Program-made: the position numbers and the translations under genes | Notes under the pieces: generated by a model | The model's input: the letters and a program-made list of their open reading frames with translations, nothing else | Databases searched by the model: none | What the model was told of the DNA's origin: nothing | Origin: Prorocentrum cordatum | Taxonomy: Eukaryota > Sar > Dinophyceae > Prorocentrales > Prorocentraceae | Assembly: GCA_963575745.1 (NCBI GenBank) | Contig: CAUYUJ010000768.1 | Location: 1-64,000 of the forward strand | Reading direction: 5' to 3' | DNA length: 64,000 bases | In this document: piece by piece, positions 31,433 to 40,841 of the stretch | Layout of the letters: every line of letters begins with the position of its first letter | How positions within the stretch are numbered: position 1 is the first letter of the stretch

Positions 31433-32695
31433 TCAGCAGACCTCCGAGCTCTCTGGAAACAGGGGCCCAAGCTGAACCAATATCCAGCGGCCCCGAAACA
31501 GTAGCTTCCCCTGGGCCAGGCCTCTGAGCACCCTCTTACCCCAGGCCGAGGGGTGCCCACAGACCTGGCCCAGCTTGACAACCTGCGTGGAGTAGACGGC
31601 CCCACACCTAACACAGACAACTCCGCCAGAGAAATCGCCACGCTCCTCGCTAACCCACCTTCGCAGAGCGTGTCCCCCAGCGAGCACGACACGACGGGGG
31701 GGAGCGCTCGGAGGTGGGGCGAGGGCGGCGGTGGCGGCGGCGGCGGCGGCGGCCAGCTCGCTGGCCTGGCGCCGCGCGGCGCGGGCCGCCTTCATCTGGG
31801 ACGCCGTGAGGCGCTCGGTGTCGGCGGCCGCGAGGGGAGCGGCCCTGCCTACCTGCTCTCCCACCGCACACACGAGCCTCGAAAACTTCCGACACCGATC
31901 ACGACGCTCGAAATCTAGGCGCCCCAGAGCCGCTACCTTCTTCGCCCAAAGATCAGCAAAACCGTTGCCCGCGATGAGACGCGGGTCAATAGAACGACGC
32001 TGCTCTGGGGTGGGGTGGGCCCTAACCTTGACAAACCTGACGGAATCGGGGCCCACCCCACCCCAGTCCTCCAGCTTTGACCAGAGGAGCTCCCGGACGT
32101 CAGCATGGGCCGCGAGCAAAGCACAGCATGCTTCACGCCCACGCTTAGCAATGCCTGAGAACACGAATTCACTGTCAGTGTGGATAGTGACTGGCGGCAT
32201 AGCGACTCTGAGAAAGTTCAAAACGGCAACCAACTCAGCGCGATCGATGCACTGGATCGGGCCCTCGACTCCGCCTCCGTAGACGACTGACACACGAAAC
32301 TCGTCGAGAGCCCTCGGAGGAGGCGGGTCTGGATGCATTGCAATGACAGCCCAACCTGCGACGGCAGCATTGGGCACATCATGATCAAACATGGAACCAT
32401 CAACAAACAAATCTCCAGTGAGCAAGCTGCGCTCACCTAGGTAGAACTGCTCTGGCGCGGGCTCTGGCCGCTGCGGAAACCTGTCGAACGGGAGAAGCAC
32501 ACGGCTGCCAAGCAAATTCACGAGCTCTGTTGATTCCTGCGGCAGGACTCGACGGAGAGGGCCTGCGGGCTGCAAGCCAGCGGAGATTAACCCATCACAA
32601 AGCAGATGACGGTGATACAACGTGCCTGAAGAGCTGTGACAGATGCGGCAGAGCGGAGATTGGACATATTTGGCCTCGAACATGCGCTGCTGCGT
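31433..32695 (-). CDS. LINE-B ORF2 C-terminus: zinc knuckle and RNase H
   Basis: Starts near MFEAKYV; CRICHSSSGTLYHRHLLC forms a C-x2-C..H..C knuckle at residues 12-29. RNase H has LFVDGSMFD, DRAELVAVL, IHTDSEFVF, VKVRAHPT and GNGFADLWA, so Asp, Glu, Asp, His and Asp are all present. An Ala-rich helix and a CVRCGAVYST..CGH zinc-like tail follow. The RNase H is after the RT, unlike in the giant element. Confidence 0.8.
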   Translation of the reverse strand, partial: TQQRMFEAKYVQSPLCRICHSSSGTLYHRHLLCDGLISAGLQPAGPLRRVLPQESTELVNLLGSRVLLPFDRFPQRPEPAPEQFYLGERSLLTGDLFVDGSMFDHDVPNAAVAGWAVIAMHPDPPPPRALDEFRVSVVYGGGVEGPIQCIDRAELVAVLNFLRVAMPPVTIHTDSEFVFSGIAKRGREACCALLAAHADVRELLWSKLEDWGGVGPDSVRFVKVRAHPTPEQRRSIDPRLIAGNGFADLWAKKVAALGRLDFERRDRCRKFSRLVCAVGEQVGRAAPLAAADTERLTASQMKAARAARRQASELAAAAAAATAALAPPPSAPPRRVVLAGGHALRRWVSEERGDFSGGVVCVRCGAVYSTQVVKLGQVCGHPSAWGKRVLRGLAQGKLLFRGRWILVQLGPLFPESSEVC

Positions 32696-34354
32696 TCACT
32701 GAGCACCGACGACGACTGACCGAAGATAGGCCTTTTCATCAGGCGACAGCGGTGAAGAACGCCCGAGCAGACTGAGGACTGGCTCGAACAGCGCACCTGA
32801 CTTGATCTCGGGGCAGCCAAGCGTGGTGGAAATCTGCTTCCACTGCCAGGCCTCACAGGCCAGGTCGATGAGCTTCCTTAGCCCATGGACGCAAAATTTG
32901 GCCGGCTGTATAGTGAGGCCCCAGGGAAACGTCCAAGAACTAAACCCGTCGGCCAGAATACCCAACCGATCGAGCGTGGCTAGGTAGGCCGTGAAAGGCC
33001 CCGCAACAGACTGCCACGGACTGCCTTTACTGGACTGAGCTCGTCGCTGGGCCTGCCGAATTCCTTGAGTTATTATGTGCTGGGGAACCCACAGCTGCTT
33101 CCACGCGGCCAGCATGGCACAAAGCGGGTCGGCGGAAGCCTTGAAAATAGGGTCAACCCTACGACCGGGGGTGAGCATGAGGCGGAGCGTGAGGGAAGCG
33201 GAGCTAGTGGGGCCCTGGTTGCCTACCAATTGCCTAAGCCTCTGGAGCTCCTGCCCATTGGTTCCAGTGACGCTGGTGCCATAGGAAACGCTGGTTTCCA
33301 CGGTGGCTTTGACCATGCGTGCGATGAGTCGGCGACGTTTGGCTTTTTGCAAAATCTTTAAGCGCCTTGAGCGGACGACGGCAGCAGCCAAGCGCTCTCG
33401 CTTAGTGGCACGACCCAACCTCCGCCCAGACCCGAAGTCAACCCCCAAGTTCCTTTCAGTGCGAGAGCGCTGCCCTCCCAGGCATTCAAGGCTGGCCTCT
33501 AAAGACGTCCTGAGTGGGGCTACACTGCTCATGAAACGCGTCTTATCTTTCGCCACCAACAGATCAACTTTTTTTTCAACTGACGGGCTAGCTCGCAACC
33601 TGCTGCAGTGAGATCTGCATGAACACGCTCCTGTTCACCGAAGCGCTGCAGACCTATGTCATCGACCACTGTAGAAAGTGAAACTGCACGGGCAACTTTG
33701 CGGACCTCATCTAGAGGCTGTAGCAAGACGAGCTGTAACATCATCGTTGCAAACACGCAGCCAGGCAGGACACTCTGTTCTGAAAAAATGGGCTCCGACA
33801 CAAAGGTGCCCATATCTAAAATCCGCGGCTGACGATACAGCTTGATGAGGAGGTACAGTAATCTCATTGGGAACCCTGTGCGTTCTGCGGCGGCCACGAG
33901 ATGGTGGCGCCGAGTGAGCTCAAAGGCCTTGTTGGGGTCAACCAAAACCGCCCCCGACGCCATGCCTTGGCCATGAGCCCACTCGGCCCACGCGGCCTGC
34001 ACCCAGACGCACTTATCTGCGGCCTTGCCGCGGGTCCCCCAAGACAAACTTCTGAAATTTCTTCTTTGCCAATCCTGGATCTCGGACTTCCGTAAGCGAC
34101 ACAAGACCCTCGCGAGCACAGGCAGGAGAGCAATCGGTCGAAAACCGCCCAGACGTTTGGCCAAGAAGAAAACCTTGACCCACGCGGTGGGCCAGTCAAG
34201 CCTCAGCTCAATCAAATGCAAAAGCTCGCAAAGCGTGTCCAGGCCCTCGAGGCCCAAATGCAAGAAATGCCGCGGGTTAATGCAATCATAACCTTGGCCC
34301 GTGGTGGGCTTGTAGCTTTTGATGACTGCCAGCAGCTCAGGGACGGTCGGACGG
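32696..34354 (-). pseudogene. LINE-B ORF2: reverse transcriptase
   Basis: Blocks seen: VKVFFLAKRLGGFRPIALLP, AVLVDPNKAFEL (A, catalytic Asp), QSVLPGCVFATM (B), LSTVVDDIGL (C, VVDD) and RNLGVDFGSGRR (E-like). The frame slips by one at a run of eight T (33,569-33,576) between C and E. It ends at a TGA (32,696), four codons ahead of the MFEAKYV that opens the CCHC-RNase H part in the same frame. Polymerase of target-primed reverse transcription by family. Confidence 0.8.
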
Positions 34355-35880
34355 GGGGGGGCTCGAGGAGGGAGAGGTCAGGCCAGGGAAGCGCAGGGTG
34401 GGGCTCTGAGACGCACCACCATGACTCCCATTCAGCCCTGAGCTGCTCAATTTGCTCGGCTGAGCCTAAGGGGACGTGATCGACTGTGGTGTCGTCGGGC
34501 GTCCAGCCAGTAGGCACCTTAGAAAAACTGAAAAGAGCTGACGCGCCCTGTTCAGTGCTGCGCTTGCTCACCCAATCCTCCCACCCACGCTGCTTGGCTC
34601 GCTGGCTGGCTCGGACAGCGACCTCAGCTTGCTGCTGCGCAAGCGCCCTTAAAACAAGCAGGTGGGGTGTGGAAAGAGGGAGGCTATGGAGGACGAGTCT
34701 GGCCACATTGACTGCTAGCTGGCACCGACGCGGCAAAGACCTGGCTCGGCAGTGGCGAGTGAGGCGGCGCCTGCGGGTCACTGCATCTCAGCCACCCTGC
34801 AAGTTGCCGTAGTCCAGCAACGCATGCGCCAATCCTCGCCACCAGGTAGCTTCGGCGTTGATCTGCGGAAAGGGTACCGAGCATGGCCTCGGAGGTTGAA
34901 GGGTCCTCAGCTGCGGTTCTCCTCCGCGTCCTCGATAGTACTCGGCTTGCTTCGGCTCGACATCGAAAACATTCAACCATTTAGCTTCCGCAGCCTCGAT
35001 GAACGCAGCCCAGGCTGTCTCTACATCAGCATTGGCTTGCCGCATGTTGTCTGCCAGCTGCTCCCAGTCGGGCCCCTCAAACTGCCTGCAGCATCCGATG
35101 GGGGCTGTGACTGGAAACTTGCGCGGCTGCTGAACGACGCGAACTTCTGGGGCCCGACGTGGAACCTGAAGCTGAACCTGAACTGCACGATGCGGACTGA
35201 TCGCGATGCGCTCTATGACTGTCAACTGAGCTCCTTCCGCCAAGAAAGGCGACATCACGAAGTAGTCGATGACTCGCTCCGACGGCCTGACTGTGCCCAG
35301 CTTGGGAGCCACCACGATGCCACCGACGCCTGCAACCCAGCCACTCTCCATGAGTTCTTCGGGCGTCACCTGCCAATCCGCACTGAGGATGAAGGGAAGC
35401 CCTGAGCTCTTGACTGCCTGACCCATGTCGCAGAGGATACGCCAGTTCCTTTCACTGAGATCCTCGGAGTCGTGCAGATACATGGTGCCCACCAGCGCTC
35501 CTCCTGTCGGACCATGGCTCAAGTGCAGCAACGAAGCTCTGGCTGGGCAAATGCAATGAGAAAGGCCCTCTAGTTGGCTGAGCCCATAGCGAGCGGGCGT
35601 GGCTACCATGGTGCCACCAGAGAGGCCCGCCAAACTGTCGGAACCACCATCGACGGCGCCAGCACGGACGGCGGGATTGATGGCTGCCTTCCAACCTGTC
35701 TTGCGCAACGCCTGCTCCTGTGCGTCACGCTGATGCTGCGGCACTTTGTGCTCCTGCACAAGCGCCAAGTCACAATCATACCATTCATCAGATTGCCTGA
35801 GCAACTCTAGCCCAAGCATGCTCGTCACATTCGCCGTGAGGACTGTCAAAGGGCGGCGCTGCGGGTTACCCCAATTGCGG
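34355..35880 (-). pseudogene. LINE-B ORF2: AP-like endonuclease and EN-RT linker
   Basis: The endonuclease reads LTVLTANVTSM, LALVQEHKVP, ILSADWQVTPEEL, ERVIDYFVMS and ISPHRAVQV. The D-x-N Asn is Gln and the SDH Asp is replaced by Pro, so two normally catalytic positions deviate. YRGRGGEPQLR marks the linker. A TGA at 34,788 interrupts LQGG/DAVTRRRR in an otherwise continuous frame. The frame then slips at nine G (34,353-34,361). Confidence 0.75.
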
Positions 35881-36993
35881 CGGGACGTAGTAGGTGGAGC
35901 GCATCTTCTTGAGCGCCTGGCCGAACAGCTCGATGGCCCGCTGCTTGACAGCCCGCTTTGCGCCCTCGTCGAGGTCCATGTCATCGTCGTCGCCGACTGC
36001 ACTGGCACAAGCTTCGAGCAGCTTCTGCTCGTTGCGGCTTGCCCATGCACGGGCACGCACATCATGGTCAGCACCACCCACAGGACCTGCACCAGGCGGC
36101 GCATGCTGCCCTGCACCCGCTGCCCCCGCTGCTGCGAGGCCGCATCCCGAAGGGAGGCCCGCGCTGGCGGCGCCAGGCTGGGCACCGCCAGATGGGGCGG
36201 TGCCAGCGGGCGCCGCAGGGGGGGGGTGCTGGGCCTGCGCGGCCTTCGCCTGCAGCTCCTGCTGTGCGTGTGCCAGCTGTGCCGCCACCTCCGTGAGCTT
36301 TGCCTCGAGCTCGGTGTCGCCGAGCAGCCTTGCCTGCTGGAGTAGCCCGTCGCACTGGCCAGGCGGCGTGCCAGGCGCAGCGGCGGCCGTGCCGCCCACG
36401 CGCGCCAAGGCTGCTGCCCCGCGCGCGGCCGCCTCCTTCTGCTGCTGCTGGAGCTCCTCAAGTTCGGCACCGACCTCTGCTGCCCAGCGGACAGCACGTT
36501 GCAGATTCTCCTGCGCTTTGTCGAACTTCTTCTGGACTTTGCCGAGCCGATCCGTGAGAACGTCACTCTCCTTCTGTGCTGCCCTTGACACCAGCTGCGG
36601 ATCGCCCGAGAGGAGACCACGCTGGTGCATGATGCGGTCCCGCGCCGACTGCGTGAGCGTGCTGGCCACGGCCTCATACGCAGCGGGGTCCATGGCGGCA
36701 TAGGCACGGATCTGCTCGTCGGTGAGGGGCGGAGGTCCCTTCGGCTTGGGCGCACGCACGGACGGGGAGACGCCACTGGCCCAGACCCCGCGAGGCTGGA
36801 CCTCGCGCTGACTGGGGCCTCCTTTATCCTTGCCGCACCGAAGGCATTGATCACGCCACTCATAGTTATACTTGTACTTGCACTGTTTGTTGGGACAAGA
36901 CCAACAAGACTGCTGCCAATATACCATCTCGCACCCTCTGAGGGTGCGACACACGCCGTAGGTACACAAAGGCGGTGAGGGATGAGACCTCAA
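35866..36993 (-). CDS. LINE-B ORF1: RanBP2-like zinc finger and coiled-coil protein
   Basis: 375 codons; the Met at about codon 23 (MVYWQQSC) is the likelier start because the finger follows at once. The finger is C-x4-C-x4-N-x6-C-x2-C (PNKQ, then KYKYN, then CLRC). A Pro-rich linker, a long coiled coil (about residues 135-260, with LEELQQQQKEAAAR), a Gly/Ala/Pro-rich hinge and an acidic DDDDMDLDEG segment follow. It ends in YYVPPQLG. The endonuclease frame overlaps the stop in the +1 frame, as in LINE-C. Confidence 0.75.
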   Translation of the reverse strand: MRSHPSPPLCTYGVCRTLRGCEMVYWQQSCWSCPNKQCKYKYNYEWRDQCLRCGKDKGGPSQREVQPRGVWASGVSPSVRAPKPKGPPPLTDEQIRAYAAMDPAAYEAVASTLTQSARDRIMHQRGLLSGDPQLVSRAAQKESDVLTDRLGKVQKKFDKAQENLQRAVRWAAEVGAELEELQQQQKEAAARGAAALARVGGTAAAAPGTPPGQCDGLLQQARLLGDTELEAKLTEVAAQLAHAQQELQAKAAQAQHPPPAAPAGTAPSGGAQPGAASAGLPSGCGLAAAGAAGAGQHAPPGAGPVGGADHDVRARAWASRNEQKLLEACASAVGDDDDMDLDEGAKRAVKQRAIELFGQALKKMRSTYYVPPQLG

Positions 36994-37032
36994 TGCAGTC
37001 TCGAGGTGTGAGCAGGTGGGGCCGCGGATCCC

Positions 37033-37071
37033 CTTGCCAAAACAACTCCGGTCCTGAGCAAACCGCTACGG
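37033..37071 (-). other. Two relict spliced-leader units of LINE-B
   Basis: Minus strand, moving toward the gene: unit 2 (37,052-37,071) keeps CCGTAGC, TTT and GCTCA; unit 3 (37,033-37,051) keeps CCG, TTTTGGC and AAG. Similarity to the SL falls with distance from the intact copy, as expected if older SLs were carried through repeated retroposition. Unit 3 is the weaker call. Confidence 0.7.
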
Positions 37072-37072
37072 A

Positions 37073-37093
37073 CTTGAGCCAAAATGGCTACGG
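37073..37093 (-). other. Spliced leader of LINE-B (youngest unit)
   Basis: Perfect match to the 21-base dinoflagellate SL on the minus strand, followed by T and the relict units. Upstream on the minus strand is the AGG repeat. Confidence 0.95.
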
Positions 37094-37163
37094 ACCTCCT
37101 CCTCCTCCTCCTCCTCCTCCTCCTCCTCCTACTCCTCCTCCTCCTCCTCATCCTCATGCTCCT
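37094..37163. repeat. (CCT)n tract at the 5' side of LINE-B
   Basis: CCT repeat that begins immediately after the SL complement and decays into CATCCTG and CTCCTGG. Confidence 0.9.
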
Positions 37164-37263
37164 CATCCTGCTCCTCCTGGTCCGCCTCGTTGCGCGGTGG
37201 GTGCCGCGGAGAAAAAAAGACCCCAGTGCGACCCGACCTAGAAGTTGGAGCCCTTAGGAAAGC

Positions 37264-37560
37264 AGCATTAGTTGCTATGCTATGCTATGCTATGCTATAT
37301 TATGCCATGCTATGCTGCACTATGCTATGTCATGCTATGCTATGCTGCGCTATGCTATGCTGTGCTATGCTATGATGCGCTATGCTATGTTGCGCTATGC
37401 TATGCTACGCTATGCTATACCTTGCTGTGCACTGCTATGCTAAAGCTCAGCGAAGCTAAGATGAAAGTTAGCTAAGATAAGATAAACCTGAGCTAAAATG
37501 AAGCTAAGCCAAGCGAATATGCAATAAACTAAGCTAAGATGAGGTACGCAACGCTAAGCT
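37264..37560. repeat. (ATGCT)n pentanucleotide array grading into GCTAAGAT-like repeats
   Basis: Pure GCTAT pentamers at first, then variants (TGCGC, TGTGC), then from about 37,445 AGCTAAG/ATAAG repeats. Confidence 0.9.
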
Positions 37561-38100
37561 AAGGGGACGCTGGGGGAACCGCGGGGCGGATACTGGGGGA
37601 ACCGCCCGGGGCGCTTTCCACTGCCCGGCCCCTTTAAGCCCAGAGAGTAAGAACCCTTCTAGGCAGAGCCTAGGTAGGGAAAAACTATGTCCACTACAGT
37701 GGAAACCCATGCCAAGAAACACCCACTCGTGCCTACTCGTTCGGCCTGGCGCATGCCTGGATCGTCAAACCTGCCAGCGGCAGCGTCGATGAACACGGGA
37801 TTGAGACACATGCTCGTGGTTCGTGCACACCCTTGCCCCCAGCGCCCACACCTTCAGCCGCACCCAGGGACGAGATGTACTGCCTGGTGCCACTCGTGGT
37901 CAGATGAATCTGCTGAGACGACGCGCGAATCGCGCGGCTCCAGCGCTTACTTTGAGATTACCGACATATACGGATCGGGAGTGGCGGCTGACTCCTGCCG
38001 AGTGTTCATAGGCTGCGTAGGAGAACAGTTTGGCGTCGTCGACGGTACTGGGATCTCCTCCTTCATGCGCTCCACCGCTGCTGGATTCGTCGGTGACGGC
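37561..38100. other. Mostly non-coding 3' flank of element D
   Basis: Contains a twofold TGGGGGAACCGC near 37,570-37,605. A plus-strand frame (37,687-38,301) is not supported as a gene because the minus strand carries the protein-like frames of element D. Confidence 0.4.
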
Positions 38101-38103
38101 ACG

Positions 38104-38469
38104 TCACCTGCCCTGCTCACTCAGAGCACCTATGTCTGGCCTGCCCGGCGCATCGCATCCCACCACCAACGACGGCACCGACTTCGGGGTAGCAAAAATT
38201 GGACTAGGCGTCCACTGTCCTGGCGGGATGGTCGAGGGCGTTTTCAACGCTGGTACGGAGTGGCCTACTGGGGTCGTTGGCATAGGAAACCCCACCGCTG
38301 ACGGCGGCTGCGGAGGGAATGCCGGCGACGTCATCGGCGGCAAGGCCTCTCCACCTGATCTCGCACTCGCAGAAGCACTAGCTGTGGAGCCCGTCTGAGC
38401 CGCTGGAAACGCCACCGTAGGCGTAGCACACTGCACTGACGCCATCTGCGCCAACATCCCAAGCAACAC
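38104..38469 (-). pseudogene. Element D: Pro/Thr/Ala-rich continuation in another frame
   Basis: 121 codons (MLLGMLAQMASVQC, then PTTPVGHSVPALKTP). After the stop at 38,551 the sequence QGFVEMKYMMLQMVQ is followed by two stops before this frame opens, so the protein is broken here. Confidence 0.35.
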
Positions 38470-38550
38470 GTCTGACTGCTACTACCTCTGCACCATCTGG
38501 AGCATCATATACTTCATCTCGACGAAACCTTGATTGGCATGCTGCTACTG

Positions 38551-39346
38551 CTACACCACCTTCGGCGCAGGCCCGCACGGCCCAGCGGCCTGCGGCTGAG
38601 CGGCTCCACGAAAAGGCCCCAGCACACCACCAGCAGGCAGTGGCGGCGGCGACGGCGGCCCTCCCATGTCGTCGCCCCCGAGCTGCAACGCATTGATCCT
38701 GTTGATGCATTCCTTGCACTGCTCTATCTCCGTCGTGATCTCGCCTTCCTGGGTTCTGAAGTCCTGCATGCGAGCGCATGTACTCGACAGCGTGGCCATT
38801 GTCCTCTCCTTTCTGCTCTTCAAATCGGCCAACTGCTGCGCACACGAGATGGTTTTCAAGAGCATGCGTTTCATCCCTGCGAGCTTGCGATCGTGCCTTT
38901 CGGCGTCGTCGAACTCTGATGCTTTCTTGGCTGGCATCGCCAACGTCGCAATGTTTACCATACGATACCTCATTTCCAACTTGAGTGCGTGCAGGCTTTG
39001 GGGGTCTTCGGGCACATGCATGTCACAATCGTGTGACTGAGCTTGCTCTCTTGTGATCGGCTGTATCCTCGCGATGTCTGCTTTCACCTGCCTGTCCGCC
39101 CATGGCTGAGCGGCGTTGACCGTCTCCTCTGTGCGACTTCGACTCCACGAGCGGCGTGGATGGCTGCCCGCTCTGGGGGGCGGCATTCACCCTGCACCAA
39201 CTGGCTGGGACCTCCATCCACGTCGTTCTGGATCATGGGCTCGTCCGAAGTCAAGATGCGTGGATCCGCACCGGCACATTGAGTGATGCTTCACGTACCG
39301 ACCGCACGGGCAATTCCATCTGGGGACCCCGTGCTCACGTACCATC
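38551..39346 (-). pseudogene. Element D: Cys-rich N-terminus and coiled-coil protein
   Basis: The frame opens at about 39,346 (MVREHGVPRWNCPCG, then CRCG, a CxC..CxC zinc-like motif). It meets an in-frame TGA near 39,187 just before MPPPRAG and reads on for 211 codons of Glu/Arg/Lys-rich helix (KASEFDDAERHDRKLAG, EGEITTEIEQCKECINRI). The tail is Pro/Gly-rich, like the hinges of LINE ORF1 proteins. Confidence 0.5.
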
Positions 39347-39450
39347 CCCAGGACTTGGAAGGTGTTACCTAAACATGTGCTCTGTCTGACCTCGCGGTCA
39401 CCTGTAACAGAGTGTTGGAAAGGCCATGTGCAACCTCAAAACATGTTTTA

Positions 39451-39471
39451 CTTGAGCCAAAATGGCTACGG
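39451..39471 (-). other. Spliced leader at the 5' end of element D
   Basis: Perfect 21-base SL on the minus strand; seven bases further on, the plus strand is (CCT)n. No relict unit downstream. Confidence 0.95.
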
Positions 39472-39477
39472 ACTTCC

Positions 39478-39636
39478 CTCCTCCTCCTCCTCCTCCTCCT
39501 CCTCCTCCTCCTCCTCCTCCTCCTCCTCCTCGTCCCTCCTCCTCCTCCTCCTCCTCCTCCTCCTCCTCGACCCTCCTCCTCCTCCTCCTCCTCCTCCTCC
39601 TCCTCCTCCTCCTCCTCCTCCTCCTCCTCCTCCTCG
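39478..39636. repeat. (CCT)n microsatellite
   Basis: About 160 bases with a few CGT/CGA interruptions. Confidence 0.97.
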
Positions 39637-39756
39637 GCCTGGCGGCGGCTGGACGGCGCCTGGCTCGGCTCCGCCGGGCCGGCAGCGCCACCCCCGCTCG
39701 GGGCTGGCCCGGTCTGCAGGGGCGGCGCCTGCCGGGGTCAGGGCGGGAGGGAGCAG

Positions 39757-39950
39757 AGGAGGAGGAGGAGGAGGAGGAGGAGGAGGAGGAGGAGGAGAAC
39801 GAGGAGGAGGAGGAGGAGGAGGAGGCGGAGGAGGAGGAGGAGAAGGGTGGAGCAGGAGGAGGGGAGGGCGAGGAGAGGATGGAGCAGGAGGAGGATGGGG
39901 CAGGAGGAGGAGGGGGCAATGGGGCAGCAGGATGGTAAGGAGGAGGAGGG
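39757..39950. repeat. (AGG)n microsatellite, imperfect
   Basis: AGG with GGGCAGG/ATGGGG interruptions, in inverted relation to the preceding CCT array across ~120 bases of GC-rich spacer. Confidence 0.95.
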
Positions 39951-39954
39951 AGCG

Positions 39955-39970
39955 TGATGATGATGATGAC

Positions 39971-40032
<62 letters not shown>

Positions 40033-40121
40033 TGATGATGATGAGGAGGAGAAGGAGGAGGAAAGGATGAGGATGGATGGGGATGGGGAGGGGATGAGGA
40101 TGAGGATGAGGATGAGGATGA

Positions 40122-40160
<39 letters not shown>

Positions 40161-40161
40161 C

Positions 40162-40236
<75 letters not shown>

Positions 40237-40290
40237 CGAGGAGGAGGAGAAGGAGGAGGAGGAGGAGGAGGAAGAGGAGGCGGAGGGAGA
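39955..40290. repeat. (GAC)n, (GAT)n and (GAG)n microsatellites
   Basis: GAT then GAC to about 40,050, GGATGG/GATGAG, (GAT)n at about 40,122-40,237, then GAG. Poly-Asp and poly-Met frames are artefacts. Confidence 0.96.
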
Positions 40291-40665
40291 AAGAGGAGAT
40301 AGGATAAGACAGCGGCCTGAAGCCAGTCGTGGGCCAGCTAGCCCCCCGCCTCGAGGTCTGAGGCGCTGTCGCCTCCTGCCTCTGCGTCGTGGCGGAGGCG
40401 GGCTCCAAGCCACAGGGGCGCCTGCCGAGAGAAGCTCGGCCTCGGTCAAACCAGAAGCACCCAGCACGAGGGCCCCCTATAGGGCCTGCGGGCACGGAGG
40501 AGAGAGCAGGAGCAGGAGGAGCAACGATGGGGCAGCAGGAGGGCGGTGACCCCCAGGACCGGGCGTTGCCATTCTTTGCAGCGGGCGCCTTCGCCTGCAG
40601 TTTCGGGCCCTCGGACCCTCGCAGATCGGTCCGGCTCGAAACACGACTCAGAAAGCTGGGGTCTA
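40291..40665. other. Non-coding spacer
   Basis: No protein-like frame or repeat family recognised. Confidence 0.4.
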
Positions 40666-40841
40666 CCGTCGGGGCGTTGACCTAAGGAACTCCAAACAAG
40701 GAACGAGGCCCCTTTCTCCCATAAGTTGGACTTCGATTTCCCATTGGAAACATCAGGAAAACCGAAGGCAAACTGCAGAACAATCAAGGAACACCGAGCC
40801 CCTCCCCAACGAAAAGGGTTCCTTTTTCAGGGCCCCGACTG
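40666..40841 (+). mobile_element. TA-flanked MITE, copy 2
   Basis: 176 bases between TA at 40,664-40,665 and 40,842-40,843. The ends are CCGTCGGGGCGTTGACC and the complement of CAGTCGGGGCCCTGAAAAAG. The interior CTAAGGAAC, AGGAACGAGGCCCCTT and GGAACACCGAGCCCCT match the copies at 7.45 and 56.4 kb. Confidence 0.85.

Larger units (their letters stand above)
24535..32086. repeat. Segmental tandem duplication, unit 2 (7.55 kb)
   Basis: The novel junction lies at 24,534-24,535: LINE-B RNase H sequence ending CCAGAG meets endonuclease sequence AGAGTGCAG, sharing only AG. Both parental contexts survive: LINE-B continues without a break past 32,086, and the giant element continues without a break below 16,967. 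Confidence 0.9.
31345..37093 (-). mobile_element. LINE-B: SL-capped LINE with ORF1, EN, RT, CCHC and RNase H
   Basis: Minus strand from the SL at 37,073-37,093 to a short (AGG)5 tract at about 31,348-31,366. All expected LINE parts are present in order, interrupted by frameshifts near 34,357 and 33,572 and in-frame TGA codons at 34,788 and 32,696. The 5' flank on the minus strand is also (AGG)n, so the element lies between two AGG tracts. Its 3' end is duplicated at 23,826-24,535. Confidence 0.85.
38000..39471 (-). mobile_element. Element D: SL-capped ORF1-like retrosequence
   Basis: The minus strand begins with a perfect SL (39,451-39,471), preceded by an AGG repeat, and carries a zinc-binding N-terminus plus coiled coil but no EN or RT. 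It is either a processed ORF1-type mRNA copy or a 3'-truncated LINE. Frames decay toward 38,000. Confidence 0.65.

Noticed and set aside
37687-38301. 204-codon plus-strand frame
   Set aside because: No domain-like character; overlaps the better minus-strand frames of element D.
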